A DNA stretch of 64,000 nucleotides from Meridianimarinicoccus sp. MJW13 (GCF_014901205.1 NZ_JACNMU010000010.1:62001-126000); one strand, 5' to 3'. Positions 1 to 9,672 are shown, counted from the stretch's first letter. Numbers and translations: made by a program. The notes: generated by a model from the sequence alone, not told the origin.

Positions 1-1925
1 CGGATCGCCTGTGCAATCTGCTCCACCCCCAGCACATCCAGCACGCGGGCCTCGATGTCCTCGGCGTTCATGGCGGCGCTGGCGTACATGTCTTCGGGGC
101 TGGCCTGGTCGATGAAGGTGTCGGGGAAGACCATCGAACGGTACTTGAACCCACGATCAAACACCCCTTCCTCGGCCAGCAGTTGCGCCACATGGCTTCC
201 GAAACCGCCGATGGCGCCCTCTTCGATGGTGATCATCGCCTCATGATCGGCGGCCAGTTGCAGGATCAGGTCGCGGTCCAGCGGCTTGGCAAAGCGGGCA
301 TCGGCCACGGTGGGCGAGATGCCGCGTGCCATCAGCCCTTCGCGGGCCTTCATGACCTCGGACAGACGCGCTCCGAAGGACAGGATCGCCACGCGCGCGC
401 CCTCGGCCATGATGCGGCCCTTGCCGATTTCCAGCGGCTCGCCACGTTCGGGCATGTCGACGCCCACGCCTTCGCCACGCGGGAAGCGGAAGGCCGAGGG
501 GCGGTCGTCGATGGCCGCAGCGGTGGCCACCATGTGCACCAGTTCGGCCTCATCGGCGGCGGCCATCACCACCATGTCGGGCAGATTGGCCAGGAACGCG
601 ATGTCAAAGCTGCCCGCATGGGTCGGCCCGTCGGCGCCCACCAGTCCGGCGCGGTCGATGGCAAAGCGCACCGGCAGGCGCTGGATCGCCACATCGTGCA
701 CCACCTGGTCATAGCCGCGTTGCAGGAAGGTGGAATAGAGCGCGCAGAAGGGTTTCAGCCCGCCCGCGGCCAGACCGGCGGCGAAGGTTACCGCGTGCTG
801 CTCGGCGATACCCACGTCGAAACAGCGGCTGGGATAGCGCTCGGCAAACAGGTTCAGGCCGGTGCCATCGGGCATGGCGGCGGTGATGGCGGCGATGCGG
901 TCATCCTGCGCGGCCTCCTTCAGCAGCGCGTCGGAAAACACCTTGGTATAGCTGGGCGCGTTCGACGGGGCCTTTTTCTGTGTGCCGGTGGCCACATCGA
1001 ACTTGGCGGTGGCATGGCCCCGGTCGCGGCGGCCCTCGGCGGGGGCATAGCCTTTGCCCTTCTTGGTAATCGTGTGGATCAGGATCGGCCCCTTGGCCCG
1101 CGCCTTGACCGTGCGCAGCACCGGCAGAAGCTGGTGCAGGTCGTGCCCATCCACCGGGCCGATATATGAAAAGCCCAATTCCTCGAACATGGTGCCGCCA
1201 ACGACCGAGTGTTTCAGCAGATCCTTGGCCCGCCGCGCGCCTTCCTTGAAAGGTTCGGGCAGAAGGCTGACGGCGCCCTTGGCGGCGGATTTCAACTCCT
1301 GGTAGGGCTCGCCCGCGTACAGGCGGTTCAGATAGGACGACAGCGCGCCCACCGGCGGAGCGATGGACATGTCGTTGTCGTTCAGGATGACGATCATCCG
1401 CTTTTTCAGGTGACCGGCGTTGTTCATCGCTTCGAAGGCCATGCCGGCGGACATCGACCCGTCGCCAATGACCGCGATGGCATCGCCGATGCCATGGTCG
1501 GGTGCCCCGCCAAGATCGCGCGCCGCCGCGAACCCCAGCGCCGCCGAGATCGAGGTCGAGGAATGCGCCGCCCCGAACGGGTCATAGGGGCTTTCGGCCC
1601 GCTTGGTGAACCCCGACAGCCCGCCCTTCTGGCGCAGGGTGCGGATCCGCTCGCGCCGTCCGGTCAGGATCTTGTGCGGATAGCACTGGTGGCCCACGTC
1701 CCAGATGATCTTGTCGCGCGGCGTATCGAACACCGCGTGCAGGGCCACGGTCAGTTCGACCACGCCAAGGCCCGCGCCCAGATGGCCGCCGGTTTCCGAC
1801 ACCGCGCTGATGGTCTCGGCGCGCAACTCCTTGGCCAGCCGCACCAGTTCGGTGTCCGTGAAGGCTTTTATGTCGGCGGGGGTTTCGACCCGATCCAGAA
1901 GCGGTGTCGACGGGCGCTCGGTCAT
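1..1925 (-). CDS. dxs: 1-deoxy-D-xylulose-5-phosphate synthase (C-terminus cut by window edge)
   Basis: First enzyme of the MEP isoprenoid pathway: condenses pyruvate with glyceraldehyde 3-phosphate using thiamine diphosphate. The frame reads 641 codons from the ATG at 1923-1925 and leaves the window without a stop; the family is about 640 residues, so only a few residues are missing. Visible marks are the N-terminal TETGGHLG-like segment (SETGGHLG, His48), the TPP-binding GDGSMSAG at about 154-161, and IAEQHAV in the central domain, which holds the catalytic Glu. It lies 20 bp downstream of ispA in the same direction, the usual xseB-ispA-dxs operon of alphaproteobacteria, so C5 unit synthesis and chain elongation are co-expressed. 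Certain on family. Confidence 0.96.
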   Translation of the reverse strand, partial: MTERPSTPLLDRVETPADIKAFTDTELVRLAKELRAETISAVSETGGHLGAGLGVVELTVALHAVFDTPRDKIIWDVGHQCYPHKILTGRRERIRTLRQKGGLSGFTKRAESPYDPFGAAHSSTSISAALGFAAARDLGGAPDHGIGDAIAVIGDGSMSAGMAFEAMNNAGHLKKRMIVILNDNDMSIAPPVGALSSYLNRLYAGEPYQELKSAAKGAVSLLPEPFKEGARRAKDLLKHSVVGGTMFEELGFSYIGPVDGHDLHQLLPVLRTVKARAKGPILIHTITKKGKGYAPAEGRRDRGHATAKFDVATGTQKKAPSNAPSYTKVFSDALLKEAAQDDRIAAITAAMPDGTGLNLFAERYPSRCFDVGIAEQHAVTFAAGLAAGGLKPFCALYSTFLQRGYDQVVHDVAIQRLPVRFAIDRAGLVGADGPTHAGSFDIAFLANLPDMVVMAAADEAELVHMVATAAAIDDRPSAFRFPRGEGVGVDMPERGEPLEIGKGRIMAEGARVAILSFGARLSEVMKAREGLMARGISPTVADARFAKPLDRDLILQLAADHEAMITIEEGAIGGFGSHVAQLLAEEGVFDRGFKYRSMVFPDTFIDQASPEDMYASAAMNAEDIEARVLDVLGVEQIAQAI

Positions 1926-1945
1926 GATCTGTCCTTTTGGGGGGC

Positions 1946-2836
1946 TCAGTGTGTGCGGGAAATAACGAAACGAGCCGCTTCCCGCAAGGTTTCGGCCTGT
2001 GCGCCATAGGACGCAAGAGCTGTTTCGGCGTCCTCAACCAGGCCCTGGGCGCGGGCGCGGGCGCCCTCCAACCCCAGCAGGCTGACGAACGTGGCCTTGC
2101 CGGCGGCTTCATCCTTGCGCAACCGCTTGCCGGCCGCCTCGGCATCGCCTTCTACATCCAATATGTCGTCGGCGATCTGAAAAGCCAGCCCAAGGGCCGT
2201 GGAATATTGCGTCAGGGCCGCAGGATCCGCACCCGCCAGCCGCGCCCCGGCCTCGGCAGACCAGCGGATCAGCGCGCCGGTCTTGTTGGCCTGAAGCACG
2301 GTGATCTCATCCAGCGTCAAGGGGCGTCCGGCGGATTCGGCAGCGATGTCCTGGGCCTGTCCCAGCACCATCCCCTCGATCCCCGACGCCCTTGCCAGGC
2401 TAGCCAGAAGATCCACGCGCACCGCCGGATCGTAGGTCATTTCTGGCCGGGTCAGTAGCTCGAACGCCAGTGTTTGCAGGGCATCGCCCACCAGAACCGC
2501 GATACCGTCGTTCCATTTGCGATGCACCGTTGGCAGGCCGCGCCGCAGATCGTCGTCATCCATGCAGGGCAGATCGTCATGGACCAGCGAATAGGCATGC
2601 AGACATTCCACCGAGGCCGCAGCGAATTCCGCCTGCGCCGGATCGACCCCGTGCAACCGCGCGCTTTCCAGCACCAGGAACCCGCGCAACCGCTTGCCGC
2701 CGCGGCTGGCATAGGCCATGCCCTCGGCCACCGGTCCCTGATCGCCGATCCGCACGAATTCTGCATCCAGCCGCGTCTGAACGCGGGTCGCGGCCTGCGC
2801 CAATGCCTGTTGAAACACGCGGCTACTGCCCGGCAA
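1946..2836 (-). CDS. ispA: Polyprenyl synthetase (farnesyl/geranylgeranyl diphosphate synthase)
   Basis: Head-to-tail prenyltransferase joining IPP to allylic diphosphates, feeding quinone, undecaprenyl and possibly carotenoid synthesis. 296 residues, normal for the family. The first Asp-rich motif [10 protein letters not shown] is at residues 87-96, the GGKRLR substrate motif at 46-51, and the second Asp-rich motif DDILD at 223-227. The start at 2836 overlaps xseB by 14 bp; a GTG about 18 bp further in (GTGTTTCAACAG) is a possible alternative. Chain length cannot be fixed from sequence; FPP synthase is most likely by position next to dxs. Confidence 0.93.
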   Translation of the reverse strand: MPGSSRVFQQALAQAATRVQTRLDAEFVRIGDQGPVAEGMAYASRGGKRLRGFLVLESARLHGVDPAQAEFAAASVECLHAYSLVHDDLPCMDDDDLRRGLPTVHRKWNDGIAVLVGDALQTLAFELLTRPEMTYDPAVRVDLLASLARASGIEGMVLGQAQDIAAESAGRPLTLDEITVLQANKTGALIRWSAEAGARLAGADPAALTQYSTALGLAFQIADDILDVEGDAEAAGKRLRKDEAAGKATFVSLLGLEGARARAQGLVEDAETALASYGAQAETLREAARFVISRTH

Positions 2837-3065
2837 CCGGGGTGGTGCCCGCCGCCTCGCCGTTTTCGTCCAGCGTGATCGCGGCGATCTTTTCCTCGGC
2901 GGCTTTCAGCCGGGCCTCGCAATGCTTCTTCAGGGCCGCGCCGCGCTCGTACAGGGTGATCGAATCATCCAGCGAGACCTCTCCGGCCTCCAGCTTGCCA
3001 ACCACGTCTTCCAGCGCCTTCATCGCTTCCTCGAAGCTCAGCTTTTCCACCGGGGTGTCAGTCAT
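2823..3065 (-). CDS. xseB: Exodeoxyribonuclease VII small subunit
   Basis: Small subunit of ExoVII, which degrades single-stranded DNA to oligonucleotides in complex with XseA. 80 residues with the family pattern FEEAMKALEDVVGKLEAGEVSLDDSITLYERG followed in this protein by a helical tail; the two halves form the antiparallel helices that wrap the XseA stalk. It overlaps the preceding deacetylase gene by 8 bp and ispA by 14 bp, so translation in this operon is coupled. xseA is not in the window. Confidence 0.93.
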   Translation of the reverse strand: MTDTPVEKLSFEEAMKALEDVVGKLEAGEVSLDDSITLYERGAALKKHCEARLKAAEEKIAAITLDENGEAAGTTPVAGQ

Positions 3066-4011
3066 TGCCCTGCCTTTCCTGTCCTCGTGCCATCATGACG
3101 GCCACATAGGCCGCGACGCTTTCCGCCAATGCGGTCAGGTCATAGCCGCCTTCCAGCACCGAGACCAGACGCCCCGCGCAGATGTCGCCGGCCACATCGC
3201 ACAGGCGCTCGGCGATCCAGGCGAAATCCTCGGTGCCAAGCGCCATCTGCGCCAGCGGATCGGCCGCATGGGCGTCGAATCCCGCCGAGACAAGGATCAA
3301 CTCTGGCCGGGCCTGCCGCAGCGCGGGCAACACGCGGGTCTCGAACACGGGGCGATAGGCTGTGCCATCGGTGCCCGGCGGCAGGGGAAGGTTCAGGATC
3401 TGACCATGCGCGCCGCGTTCCTTGCGCATGCCCGTGCCGGGGTACAGCGGACTTTGATGGGTCGAGATGAAGGTGGCGCGCGCCTCTTCCCACAGCAGGT
3501 CCTGCGTGCCGTTGCCATGATGCACGTCGAAATCCACCACCGCCACGCGCGACAGCCCGCGCGCCTCCAACGCGTGTTTGGCCGCGATGGCGACCGCGCC
3601 GAACAGGCAGAACCCCATGGCCGTGGCCCGTTCCGCGTGATGGCCGGGCGGGCGAAGGGCGCAAAAGGCGTTGGTGGCGTCCTTGTCCAGCACCGCGTCC
3701 ACGGCGGCAATCGCCCCGCCGGCGGCCCGCAACCCGGCGTCATAAGAGCCTGACATCACATGAGTGTCGCCATCCAGCGCGACCCAGCCCTCCTCAGGCG
3801 CGGCCGAGGCGACCCGGTCCACATATTCCGGCGGATGGCAGCGCAGCAGGGCCGCGCGCGCGGCCGGCGGGGCGCTGCGCCGGTCCAGGGCGTCGAACTC
3901 GGGCGCCGACAAGGCGCGTTCGATGGCCAGAATCCGGTCTACCCGCTCGGGGTGGCCCTCGGGGGTGACATGCTCAAGCGAGGCGGGGTGGGTGAACAGC
4001 GCGGTGGTCAT
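3058..4011 (-). CDS. Histone deacetylase family protein (class II-like / acetylpolyamine amidohydrolase type)
   Basis: Zinc-dependent deacetylase of the arginase/deacetylase fold, 317 residues. The active-site elements are all present: RPPGHHA with the tandem His at 124-125, zinc ligands Asp162 and His164 in DFDVHHGNGTQ and Asp246 in SAGFDAHAADP, and the catalytic Tyr in LEGGYDL near 298. Bacterial members act on acetylpolyamines, acetoin-related substrates or acetyl-lysine; the sequence does not tell which. First gene of the operon leading into xseB-ispA-dxs, an arrangement with no obvious metabolic link. The polyamine genes at 38-48 kb make an acetylpolyamine substrate attractive but unproven. 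Confidence 0.88.
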   Translation of the reverse strand: MTTALFTHPASLEHVTPEGHPERVDRILAIERALSAPEFDALDRRSAPPAARAALLRCHPPEYVDRVASAAPEEGWVALDGDTHVMSGSYDAGLRAAGGAIAAVDAVLDKDATNAFCALRPPGHHAERATAMGFCLFGAVAIAAKHALEARGLSRVAVVDFDVHHGNGTQDLLWEEARATFISTHQSPLYPGTGMRKERGAHGQILNLPLPPGTDGTAYRPVFETRVLPALRQARPELILVSAGFDAHAADPLAQMALGTEDFAWIAERLCDVAGDICAGRLVSVLEGGYDLTALAESVAAYVAVMMARGQERQGND

Positions 4012-4175
4012 GGCCGCAGCCTAGGCAGGGGCGCGGGCGGGCGCAACGGCCCGTGACCTGCAACCGGCAGACCCGTCGGACAGTGCGTCGCGCCGCCACG
4101 GGCGCGGGCCCCGCACCGGCGTCAGCCGGGGTGGGGGGACAGGGGAATGCCGCGTCAGCGGCCCCATCGGATCGG

Positions 4176-4880
4176 TCAGTCGGCCACCAGCATGTAACCC
4201 GCGCCGCGCACGGTCTGCAGATAGCGCGGCTGTTTCGGATCGGCCTCGATCTTGCGGCGCAACCGGGTGATCTGCACATCCACCGCCCGTTCCTGCGCCT
4301 GGTCGGTGTCTCGGCCCAGTTCCTCGACCAGTTGCGCCCGGCTCACCGGCTCGCCCAGCCGCGACGAGAAGATGCGCATCAACTGGCTTTCGGTGGCGGT
4401 CAGGCGGATCATCTCGGTTCCGGCCCAAAGCTCGCACCGGTCCTGATCGAATCGCACCGGCCCAAGGGTCAGCACCTGCAAGCCCTGCGTTTCCGGTTCC
4501 GCCGGCGGCACCCGGCGCAGAATGGCGTTGATCCGCAGCAGCAGTTCCTTAGGCTCGAACGGTTTGGCCAGATAGTCGTCGGCTCCGGCCTCCAGCCCGG
4601 CAATCCGGTCCGAGGTTTCGCCCTTCGCGGTCAGCAACAGGATCGGCGTCGCGATGTCCTCGCGCAGGGATTTGGTCAGTGCGATCCCATCCTCGCCCGG
4701 CATCATCACGTCCAGCACGATCAGGTCGAATTCCAGCCCCGCCAACAGCCGCCGGGCGTGGGCCGCGTCGCGGGCCGCTGTCACCCAGAAGCCGTTGCGG
4801 CTGAGGAATTTCTGCAACAGGCCGCGAATCCGCTCGTCGTCATCCACGATCATCAGATGGGTTTCGGGCTGTGCCCCCAT
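4176..4880 (-). CDS. petR: OmpR-family response regulator, PetR-like
   Basis: Two-component transcription factor of 234 residues. Receiver domain 8-120 with acidic cluster DDD at 13-15, phospho-acceptor Asp57 (VLDVMMPG) and Lys106 (KPFEP); winged-helix DNA-binding domain about 130-232 ending in TVRGAGYML. The gene follows a MarR-family gene by 4 bp on the same strand. This MarR then OmpR pair is the arrangement of petP-petR, which in Rhodobacter capsulatus precedes the cytochrome bc1 genes. Here no bc1 genes and no sensor kinase adjoin it. The family is certain; the PetR name rests on the pairing. Confidence 0.82.
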   Translation of the reverse strand: MGAQPETHLMIVDDDERIRGLLQKFLSRNGFWVTAARDAAHARRLLAGLEFDLIVLDVMMPGEDGIALTKSLREDIATPILLLTAKGETSDRIAGLEAGADDYLAKPFEPKELLLRINAILRRVPPAEPETQGLQVLTLGPVRFDQDRCELWAGTEMIRLTATESQLMRIFSSRLGEPVSRAQLVEELGRDTDQAQERAVDVQITRLRRKIEADPKQPRYLQTVRGAGYMLVAD

Positions 4881-4884
4881 GAAC

Positions 4885-5370
4885 CTACTCCTTCAGGCTG
4901 TGGAAATATTTCTGGTTCTCGGCGTCCATCATGGCCTCCAGAACCTTGCGAAAGCCAGCCACGGCTTCCGGACCCGCATCGCGATAGGCCGCGCGCACGC
5001 GCGCCTGCTGGGCATCGGCCAGCTTGCGTTCCAGACTGACGCCGCTGGGGGTCAGGTGCAGGTGCCGTTCACGCTTGTCGCGCTGGCCGACCCGGCTGTC
5101 CACCAGCCCATCCTCGACCAGCGTCCGCAGAACCCGGTTCAGGGACTGCTTGGTCACGCCCAGAATGCCCAGCAGGTTGTTCACCGTGGTACCCGGACTT
5201 CTGTTCACGAAATGCAGGGCGCGATGATGCGCCCGTCCATAGCCGTATTTCTCAAGGATACGATCCGGGTCCGAGGTAAACCCCCGGTAGGCGAAGAACA
5301 TCGCCTCGATTCCCTTCCGCAACTGCTCATCCGTGAGATAAAGCAGTTTCTCGCCGCTGTGCCCGTCCAT
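4885..5370 (-). CDS. petP: MarR-family transcriptional regulator, PetP-like
   Basis: 161-residue winged-helix regulator. The DNA-binding region spans roughly 45-115, with the recognition helix in ILGVTKQSLNRVLRTLVEDGLV and the wing DKRERHLHLTPSG typical of MarR proteins. It is read leftward, 4 bp ahead of the OmpR-type regulator, and divergent from ilvE across 171 bp. An imperfect dyad between the two divergent genes (5421-5441) could be its own operator. Ligand unknown. Confidence 0.82.
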   Translation of the reverse strand: MDGHSGEKLLYLTDEQLRKGIEAMFFAYRGFTSDPDRILEKYGYGRAHHRALHFVNRSPGTTVNNLLGILGVTKQSLNRVLRTLVEDGLVDSRVGQRDKRERHLHLTPSGVSLERKLADAQQARVRAAYRDAGPEAVAGFRKVLEAMMDAENQKYFHSLKE

Positions 5371-5420
5371 GTTACCGCTCGATCACTTTTCAGGAATTGG
5401 CCCGATTTTACGTCAGCCTT

Positions 5421-5441
5421 GTTGACTTTCCAAGACTCAAC
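5421..5441. promoter_or_regulatory. Imperfect dyad in the marR-ilvE divergent promoter region
   Basis: Arms GTTGA and TCAAC separated by 11 bases, with additional partial symmetry inside (TTGAnTnT...AnAnTCAA). Size and position, 50 bp upstream of the MarR-type gene, fit an autoregulatory MarR site. Weak on sequence alone. Confidence 0.3.
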
Positions 5442-5541
5442 GGATACCTCCCTTTCTGAAATTGCGCAATATTCAGTCCGCTTCGGCCCTGAGATGCGCA
5501 ACTTTTGAAAATCCCCGAACGGGCCGCATGAAAAGGATGGA

Positions 5542-6414
5542 ATGATGGCGGGTGGCTACGACGATCGCGACGGCAAAATCTGGCTGGACGGAACCCTTGT
5601 GCCGTGGCGCGATGCCAAGGTACATATCCTGACCCACGCGATGCATTACGCCTCTTCCGTGTTCGAAGGCGAGCGTGCCTATGGCGGCAAGATCTTCAAA
5701 TCGGTGGCGCATTCCGAGCGGCTGAAACGATCGGCCGAGCTGATCGACTTCCAGGTGCCCTGGACCGTCGAGCAGATCGAAGAAGCGAAATACGCCACCA
5801 TGAAGGCCAACGGCCTGTCGGATGCCTATGTGCGGGCCATTGCCTGGCGCGGCGCGGGTGAAGACATGGGCGTCGCCTCGGCCCGCAACCCGGTGCGTCT
5901 GGCCGTGGCCGCCTGGGAATGGGGCGCCTATTACGGCGATGCCAAGATGAAGGGCGCGAAGCTGGACATTTCCAAGTGGAAACGCCCGTCGCCCGAAACC
6001 ATCCCCTGCCATGCCAAGGCGGCCGGGCTTTACATGATCTGCACCATGTCCAAGCACGCGGCCGAGGCCAAGGGCTGTTCGGATGCGATGATGTTCGACT
6101 ATCGCGGCTACGTGGCCGAAGCGACCGGGGCCAACATCTTCTTCGTGAAGGATGGCGAGGTGCACACGCCGCTGCCCGATTGCTTCCTGAACGGGCTGAC
6201 CCGGCAGACCGTGATCCAGATGCTGGTGGAAAAGGGCATCAACGTGCATGAACGCCACATCATGCCCGAGGAACTGGAAGGCTTCGAACAGTGCTGGCTG
6301 ACCGGCACCGCTGCCGAGGTCACGCCGGTGGGCCAGATCGGGGATTACACCTTCGAAGTCGGCGCCCTGGCGCGCGACATCTCGGACTCCTACGAAAAGC
6401 TGGTGCGGGCCTGA
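5542..6414 (+). CDS. ilvE: Branched-chain amino acid aminotransferase
   Basis: PLP enzyme of fold type IV that interconverts Val, Leu and Ile with their 2-oxo acids using glutamate/2-oxoglutarate. 290 residues. The N-terminal HYASSVFEGERAY substrate loop, the PLP lysine Lys159 in CHAKAAGLY, the EATGANIFF segment that binds the pyridine nitrogen, and LTGTAAEVTPV near the C-terminus are all family landmarks. AAAAGGATGGA precedes the ATG at 5542; an adjacent ATG at 5545 is possible. Transcribed alone and ended by the hairpin at 6446-6471. The glutamate link fits its neighbour gltBD only loosely. Confidence 0.95.
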   Translation: MMAGGYDDRDGKIWLDGTLVPWRDAKVHILTHAMHYASSVFEGERAYGGKIFKSVAHSERLKRSAELIDFQVPWTVEQIEEAKYATMKANGLSDAYVRAIAWRGAGEDMGVASARNPVRLAVAAWEWGAYYGDAKMKGAKLDISKWKRPSPETIPCHAKAAGLYMICTMSKHAAEAKGCSDAMMFDYRGYVAEATGANIFFVKDGEVHTPLPDCFLNGLTRQTVIQMLVEKGINVHERHIMPEELEGFEQCWLTGTAAEVTPVGQIGDYTFEVGALARDISDSYEKLVRA

Positions 6415-6445
6415 TAGGCACCGCGTATCGCATCCGAAAACACGG

Positions 6446-6471
6446 ATGGCGCCCGCCGGGGCGCCATTTTT
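6446..6471 (+). terminator. Rho-independent terminator of ilvE
   Basis: Perfect 8-bp stem ATGGCGCC / GGCGCCAT with a 6-base loop, followed directly by TTTT. It begins about 30 bases after the ilvE stop and is well placed to end it before the opposing small gene. Confidence 0.85.
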
Positions 6472-6489
6472 CGTCGTTCAGCCTGAAAG

Positions 6490-6678
6490 TCAGACGGTAT
6501 AGCCGCGCTCGATCCGTGCGAAGGCCCGCATCATGTTTTCGGTGGTCCGCTGCTTGGGGCGGCGTTGCAGCATCAGGGTTTCCCGACGGGGGCCCATTTC
6601 CTTGTCGATACGCGAAAACGACAGTTTCATCCCTGACGTGGTTCGAGCTTTGGTGTGGTCCAGAACATGGCGTCTCAT
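6490..6678 (-). CDS. Small basic protein of unknown function
   Basis: 62 residues, strongly basic (many Arg and Lys, few acidic residues), beginning MRRHVLDHTKART. I do not recognise a family. The start at 6678 is chosen because AGGAGG lies 6 bases upstream (AGGAGGTTGCC then ATG); a longer frame to 6741 lacks such a site. It converges on ilvE and its stop lies 19 bp beyond the ilvE terminator. The strong ribosome site and high-GC codon use argue it is real. Confidence 0.6.
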   Translation of the reverse strand: MRRHVLDHTKARTTSGMKLSFSRIDKEMGPRRETLMLQRRPKQRTTENMMRAFARIERGYTV

Positions 6679-6742
6679 GGCAACCTCCTGATCGATTAGG
6701 GGGCCCACCCTAGCATGATTCCTGCCGATTCCGAAATACAAC

Positions 6743-7690
6743 CTAACCTTGTGGCGTCATGGTTTCGCGCGACTTGGCACGTTGCAGGCCAAGGTGCCGT
6801 TCGCGCAGGATAATGATGACCCCGGCGCCAATCACCACCGAGGCACCGATCAGCACCTGCGGTGTCGGAATCTCCTGAAACACGAAATATCCGATCACCA
6901 GGGAAACCAGCATCGAGGCATATTCGAACGGCGCGATCAGAGAGGCTTCGGCATAGCGATAGCTTGAGGTCAGGAAGATCTGCCCGAAGCCGCCCAGAAG
7001 CCCCGCCACCACCAGCAGCCCCGCTGTCGAGGCCGACGGCAGCACCCAGCCGAAAGGCAGGGTCATCAGTGCCAGTACGGACGATGTGACCGAGAACCAG
7101 AAGACGATGGCGCTGGTCTGCTCGACCTGCACCATGTTGCGGATGTGGATCTGCGCCAGCGAGGCGAAACAGGCGCCCATCAGCACCAGCAGCGCGCCCA
7201 GGGCCTCGCGGTCGGCCACCCCGCCGGGGGTGATTGTCAGGCGCGGGGCCAGGATGATGCCGACCCCGACAAAGCCGATGATGACCGCCGAAAAGCGGAA
7301 GATGCCGACGTTTTCCTTCAGGAACATGGCGGCGAAAATGACCACCAGAAGCGGCATGGTATAGCCCAGGGCAATCGCCTCGGGCAGCGGCAGATAGGCC
7401 AGCCCGGCAAAGCCCAGCCCCATGGCGGCTGTTCCGACCAGGCCGCGCAGCACATGGGCGGTGGGGCTTTTCACCTTCAGTGCCCCCTGCAATTTGCCCT
7501 GCCAGAGCACCCAGACCAGGATCACCGGCAGCGCAAAGAACGACCGGAAGAACACCGCCTCGCCGGGGGGCACGCCTTCGGCGGCCGCCGCCTTCACAAG
7601 GCTGGCCATGATGACGAAAGACAGCACCGCGATCAGTTTGAACAGGATGCCGCGAAACGGCTGGTGCGGGGGGGCGGAAACAACACTCAT
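6743..7690 (-). CDS. DMT-superfamily transporter (EamA domain pair)
   Basis: Inner-membrane transporter of 315 residues with about ten hydrophobic segments arranged as two EamA repeats, the first about residues 13-145 and the second about 160-295. Typical signatures are LPLPEAIALGYTMPLLVVIFAAMFLKENVG in repeat 1 and ASLIAPFEYASMLVSLVIGYFVFQEIPTPQVLIGASVVIGAGVIII in repeat 2. Substrate unknown; members export amino acids, metabolites or take up nucleotide-like compounds. Transcribed alone, ATG at 7690. A second, different EamA protein lies at 24014-24982. Confidence 0.9.
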   Translation of the reverse strand: MSVVSAPPHQPFRGILFKLIAVLSFVIMASLVKAAAAEGVPPGEAVFFRSFFALPVILVWVLWQGKLQGALKVKSPTAHVLRGLVGTAAMGLGFAGLAYLPLPEAIALGYTMPLLVVIFAAMFLKENVGIFRFSAVIIGFVGVGIILAPRLTITPGGVADREALGALLVLMGACFASLAQIHIRNMVQVEQTSAIVFWFSVTSSVLALMTLPFGWVLPSASTAGLLVVAGLLGGFGQIFLTSSYRYAEASLIAPFEYASMLVSLVIGYFVFQEIPTPQVLIGASVVIGAGVIIILRERHLGLQRAKSRETMTPQG

Positions 7691-7776
7691 GCGCCGGTTC
7701 TATCCGGTTTCCCCGCGCGCGACGATCCCGGCCCGCCGGATTTTTCGAAGGCCGGGACCGCAGGTGTGCGGCCGGA

Positions 7777-8475
7777 TCAGGTCCGGGCCCGCCGCAGCCG
7801 CCGAATCGAGACCAACGCCCCCGCCGCCGAGGCCAGCATCAGCGCGGCCCCCGGCAAGGGCACCGGCGCCGGGGTGTTGGACAGGCCCATTGCGGTGATC
7901 GAAACATTGTCGAGCAGCCCGCCCAGGCCGTCGCTGCGGCCCAGGGCCCCGAAACCCAGCGTATAGGTGCCGGCCTTGGCAACGTTGAACACCTGCGTCA
8001 CCCGCGTCCATTGCCCGATCTTCGTACCCGCATCGCGGTCCGAGACGACGCCTTTGGTCAGCCCGTCCAGCCCCCACGAGATGTCGTTGGACTGGGCGCG
8101 CTGCGTGCGCGGGCTGTAGAAGAATTCCAGCATGTGCTCGCCCAGATCCAGCACCACTTCCTGAACCATCGACGAGTTGTTGTTGCTGTCCATTTCCAGG
8201 TAGTGCAGGCCGTGCTGCGCGTCGATGCCGCGCAGGGTGCGGTTCGATTGCACTTCAATCCCGTAGCCGCTTTTCGTGGTCCAGCCCGGCAGGGCATCCC
8301 AGACCTGCCACGACGAACCCCGCCCCGATTGCAGCTTGTCGAACACCTGCCCGCCATTGCGCTTGCCGGGCGTGGCGAAGCTTTGCTCGAAACTGCCATT
8401 CTGGACGATGGCCGCCTGCGCGGCACCTGCCATCATTCCAAGGGCTGCCAGCCCCGCCACCACCATTTGTCTCAT
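7777..8475 (-). CDS. Secreted protein with VPLPA-CTERM sorting tail
   Basis: 232 residues. Signal peptide MRQMVVAGLAALGMMAGAAQA, then a beta-rich extracellular domain that starts IVQNGSFEQSF and ends with LDNVSITAMG, a pattern seen in carbohydrate-binding-like DUF642 or choice-of-anchor domains. The C-terminus is VPLPGAALMLASAAGALVS followed by RRLRR: the motif, hydrophobic helix and basic cluster of a VPLPA-CTERM exosortase substrate, a feature largely of Rhodobacterales. Start taken at the ATG at 8475; an in-frame TTG at 8487 is less likely. Expected to be cleaved and anchored or exported by an exosortase that is not in the window. Binding target unknown. Confidence 0.78.
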   Translation of the reverse strand: MRQMVVAGLAALGMMAGAAQAAIVQNGSFEQSFATPGKRNGGQVFDKLQSGRGSSWQVWDALPGWTTKSGYGIEVQSNRTLRGIDAQHGLHYLEMDSNNNSSMVQEVVLDLGEHMLEFFYSPRTQRAQSNDISWGLDGLTKGVVSDRDAGTKIGQWTRVTQVFNVAKAGTYTLGFGALGRSDGLGGLLDNVSITAMGLSNTPAPVPLPGAALMLASAAGALVSIRRLRRART

Positions 8476-8556
8476 CCAAAACCCCAAACCGTTTACCGTT
8501 ACAGGGGAATTATACGCGTTTAGGGAGAGCTGCCCGGGTATGATCCCGAACCAGGG

Positions 8557-9633
8557 TTAACCCGCAGAGGTGCTGCCCGGCAGGCGCGCCAGGGCCCATT
8601 GGACCGCATCACGAACCGTAGCGCATTGATCCTGCGCCAGATTTTCCACAACGGGGCGCAGGGTGGCATCGCCGCTGTTGCCGATAGCGTAAACCACGTT
8701 GCGGATGAACCGGTCCCGGCCGATGCGCTTGATCGGCGAGCCGCTGAACCGCGCCCGGAACCCGGCATCGTCCAGCCCGGCCAGTTCGGCCAGCGGTGGC
8801 GCGCGCAGGTCGTCGCGCGCGGCATAGCGGACCTCCTGCGCGGCCACTGCGAACTTGTTCCATGGGCAGGCGGCAAGGCAGTCGTCGCAGCCGTAGATGT
8901 GGTTGCCCAGACCGGGCCGCAGGTCGTCGTCCACCGGGCCCTTGTGCTCGATGGTCAGGTAGGAAATGCAGCGCCGCGCATCCAGTTGGAACGGCGCCGG
9001 GAAGGCATCGGTCGGGCACACATCCAGACAGGCGGTGCAACTGCCGCAATTCTCGCGCGCGGGGGCATCCACCGGCAGGGCCACGGTGGTGAAGATCGCC
9101 CCAAGGAAGAACCAACTGCCCAGATCGCGGCTGAGCAGGTTGGTGTGCTTGCCCTGCCAGCCCAGCCCCGCCGCCGCCGCCAGCGGCTTTTCCATCACAG
9201 GCGCGGTATCGACGAACACCTTGATCCCGGCGTCCGCCGCCTCGGGTTGCGCCAGCAGCCAGCGGCCCACGCGTTTCAGCCGTTTCTTGACGATGTCATG
9301 ATAGTCGCGGTTCTGGGCATAGACGCTGATCGCGGCGCGGTCGGGCTGGCCCAGCACCGTGCGCGGATCGTGATCGGGCGTATATGCCTCGGCCAGCATG
9401 ATGACGCTTTGCGCCTCGGGCCACAGGGCGTCGGGCGCGCCGCGCCAATGCATCCGTTCGGCCATCCAGCCCATCTGCCCGTGCCGCCCCTCGGCCACGT
9501 AGTGCGCCAGCCGACCCGCAATCTCGGGCACCGCATCGGGGCGGCAGATGCCCATGTCGGCAAAGCCCGCCGCCAGCGCCTCGTCGCGCAGCGCGGCCTT
9601 CAGGGCCTCCGGGTCGCGTCGTGCCTTGGCCAT
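8557..9633 (-). CDS. queG: Epoxyqueuosine reductase
   Basis: Cobalamin and iron-sulfur enzyme for the last step of queuosine synthesis in tRNA, epoxyqueuosine to queuosine. 358 residues. Two [4Fe-4S] motifs are seen: [12 protein letters not shown] (Cys196, 199, 202, 206) and CDDCLAACP (Cys249, 252, 256) with Cys222 between; the presumed catalytic Asp142 lies in [10 protein letters not shown]. The C-terminal region (about 280-350) is HEAT-like. Downstream of a GST-like gene by 39 bp and mtgA, all leftward. Confidence 0.95.
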   Translation of the reverse strand: MAKARRDPEALKAALRDEALAAGFADMGICRPDAVPEIAGRLAHYVAEGRHGQMGWMAERMHWRGAPDALWPEAQSVIMLAEAYTPDHDPRTVLGQPDRAAISVYAQNRDYHDIVKKRLKRVGRWLLAQPEAADAGIKVFVDTAPVMEKPLAAAAGLGWQGKHTNLLSRDLGSWFFLGAIFTTVALPVDAPARENCGSCTACLDVCPTDAFPAPFQLDARRCISYLTIEHKGPVDDDLRPGLGNHIYGCDDCLAACPWNKFAVAAQEVRYAARDDLRAPPLAELAGLDDAGFRARFSGSPIKRIGRDRFIRNVVYAIGNSGDATLRPVVENLAQDQCATVRDAVQWALARLPGSTSAG

Positions 9634-9672
9634 GGTCCCGCCTGTCCTGTCCGGGCCGCATGGCCCGACGTG

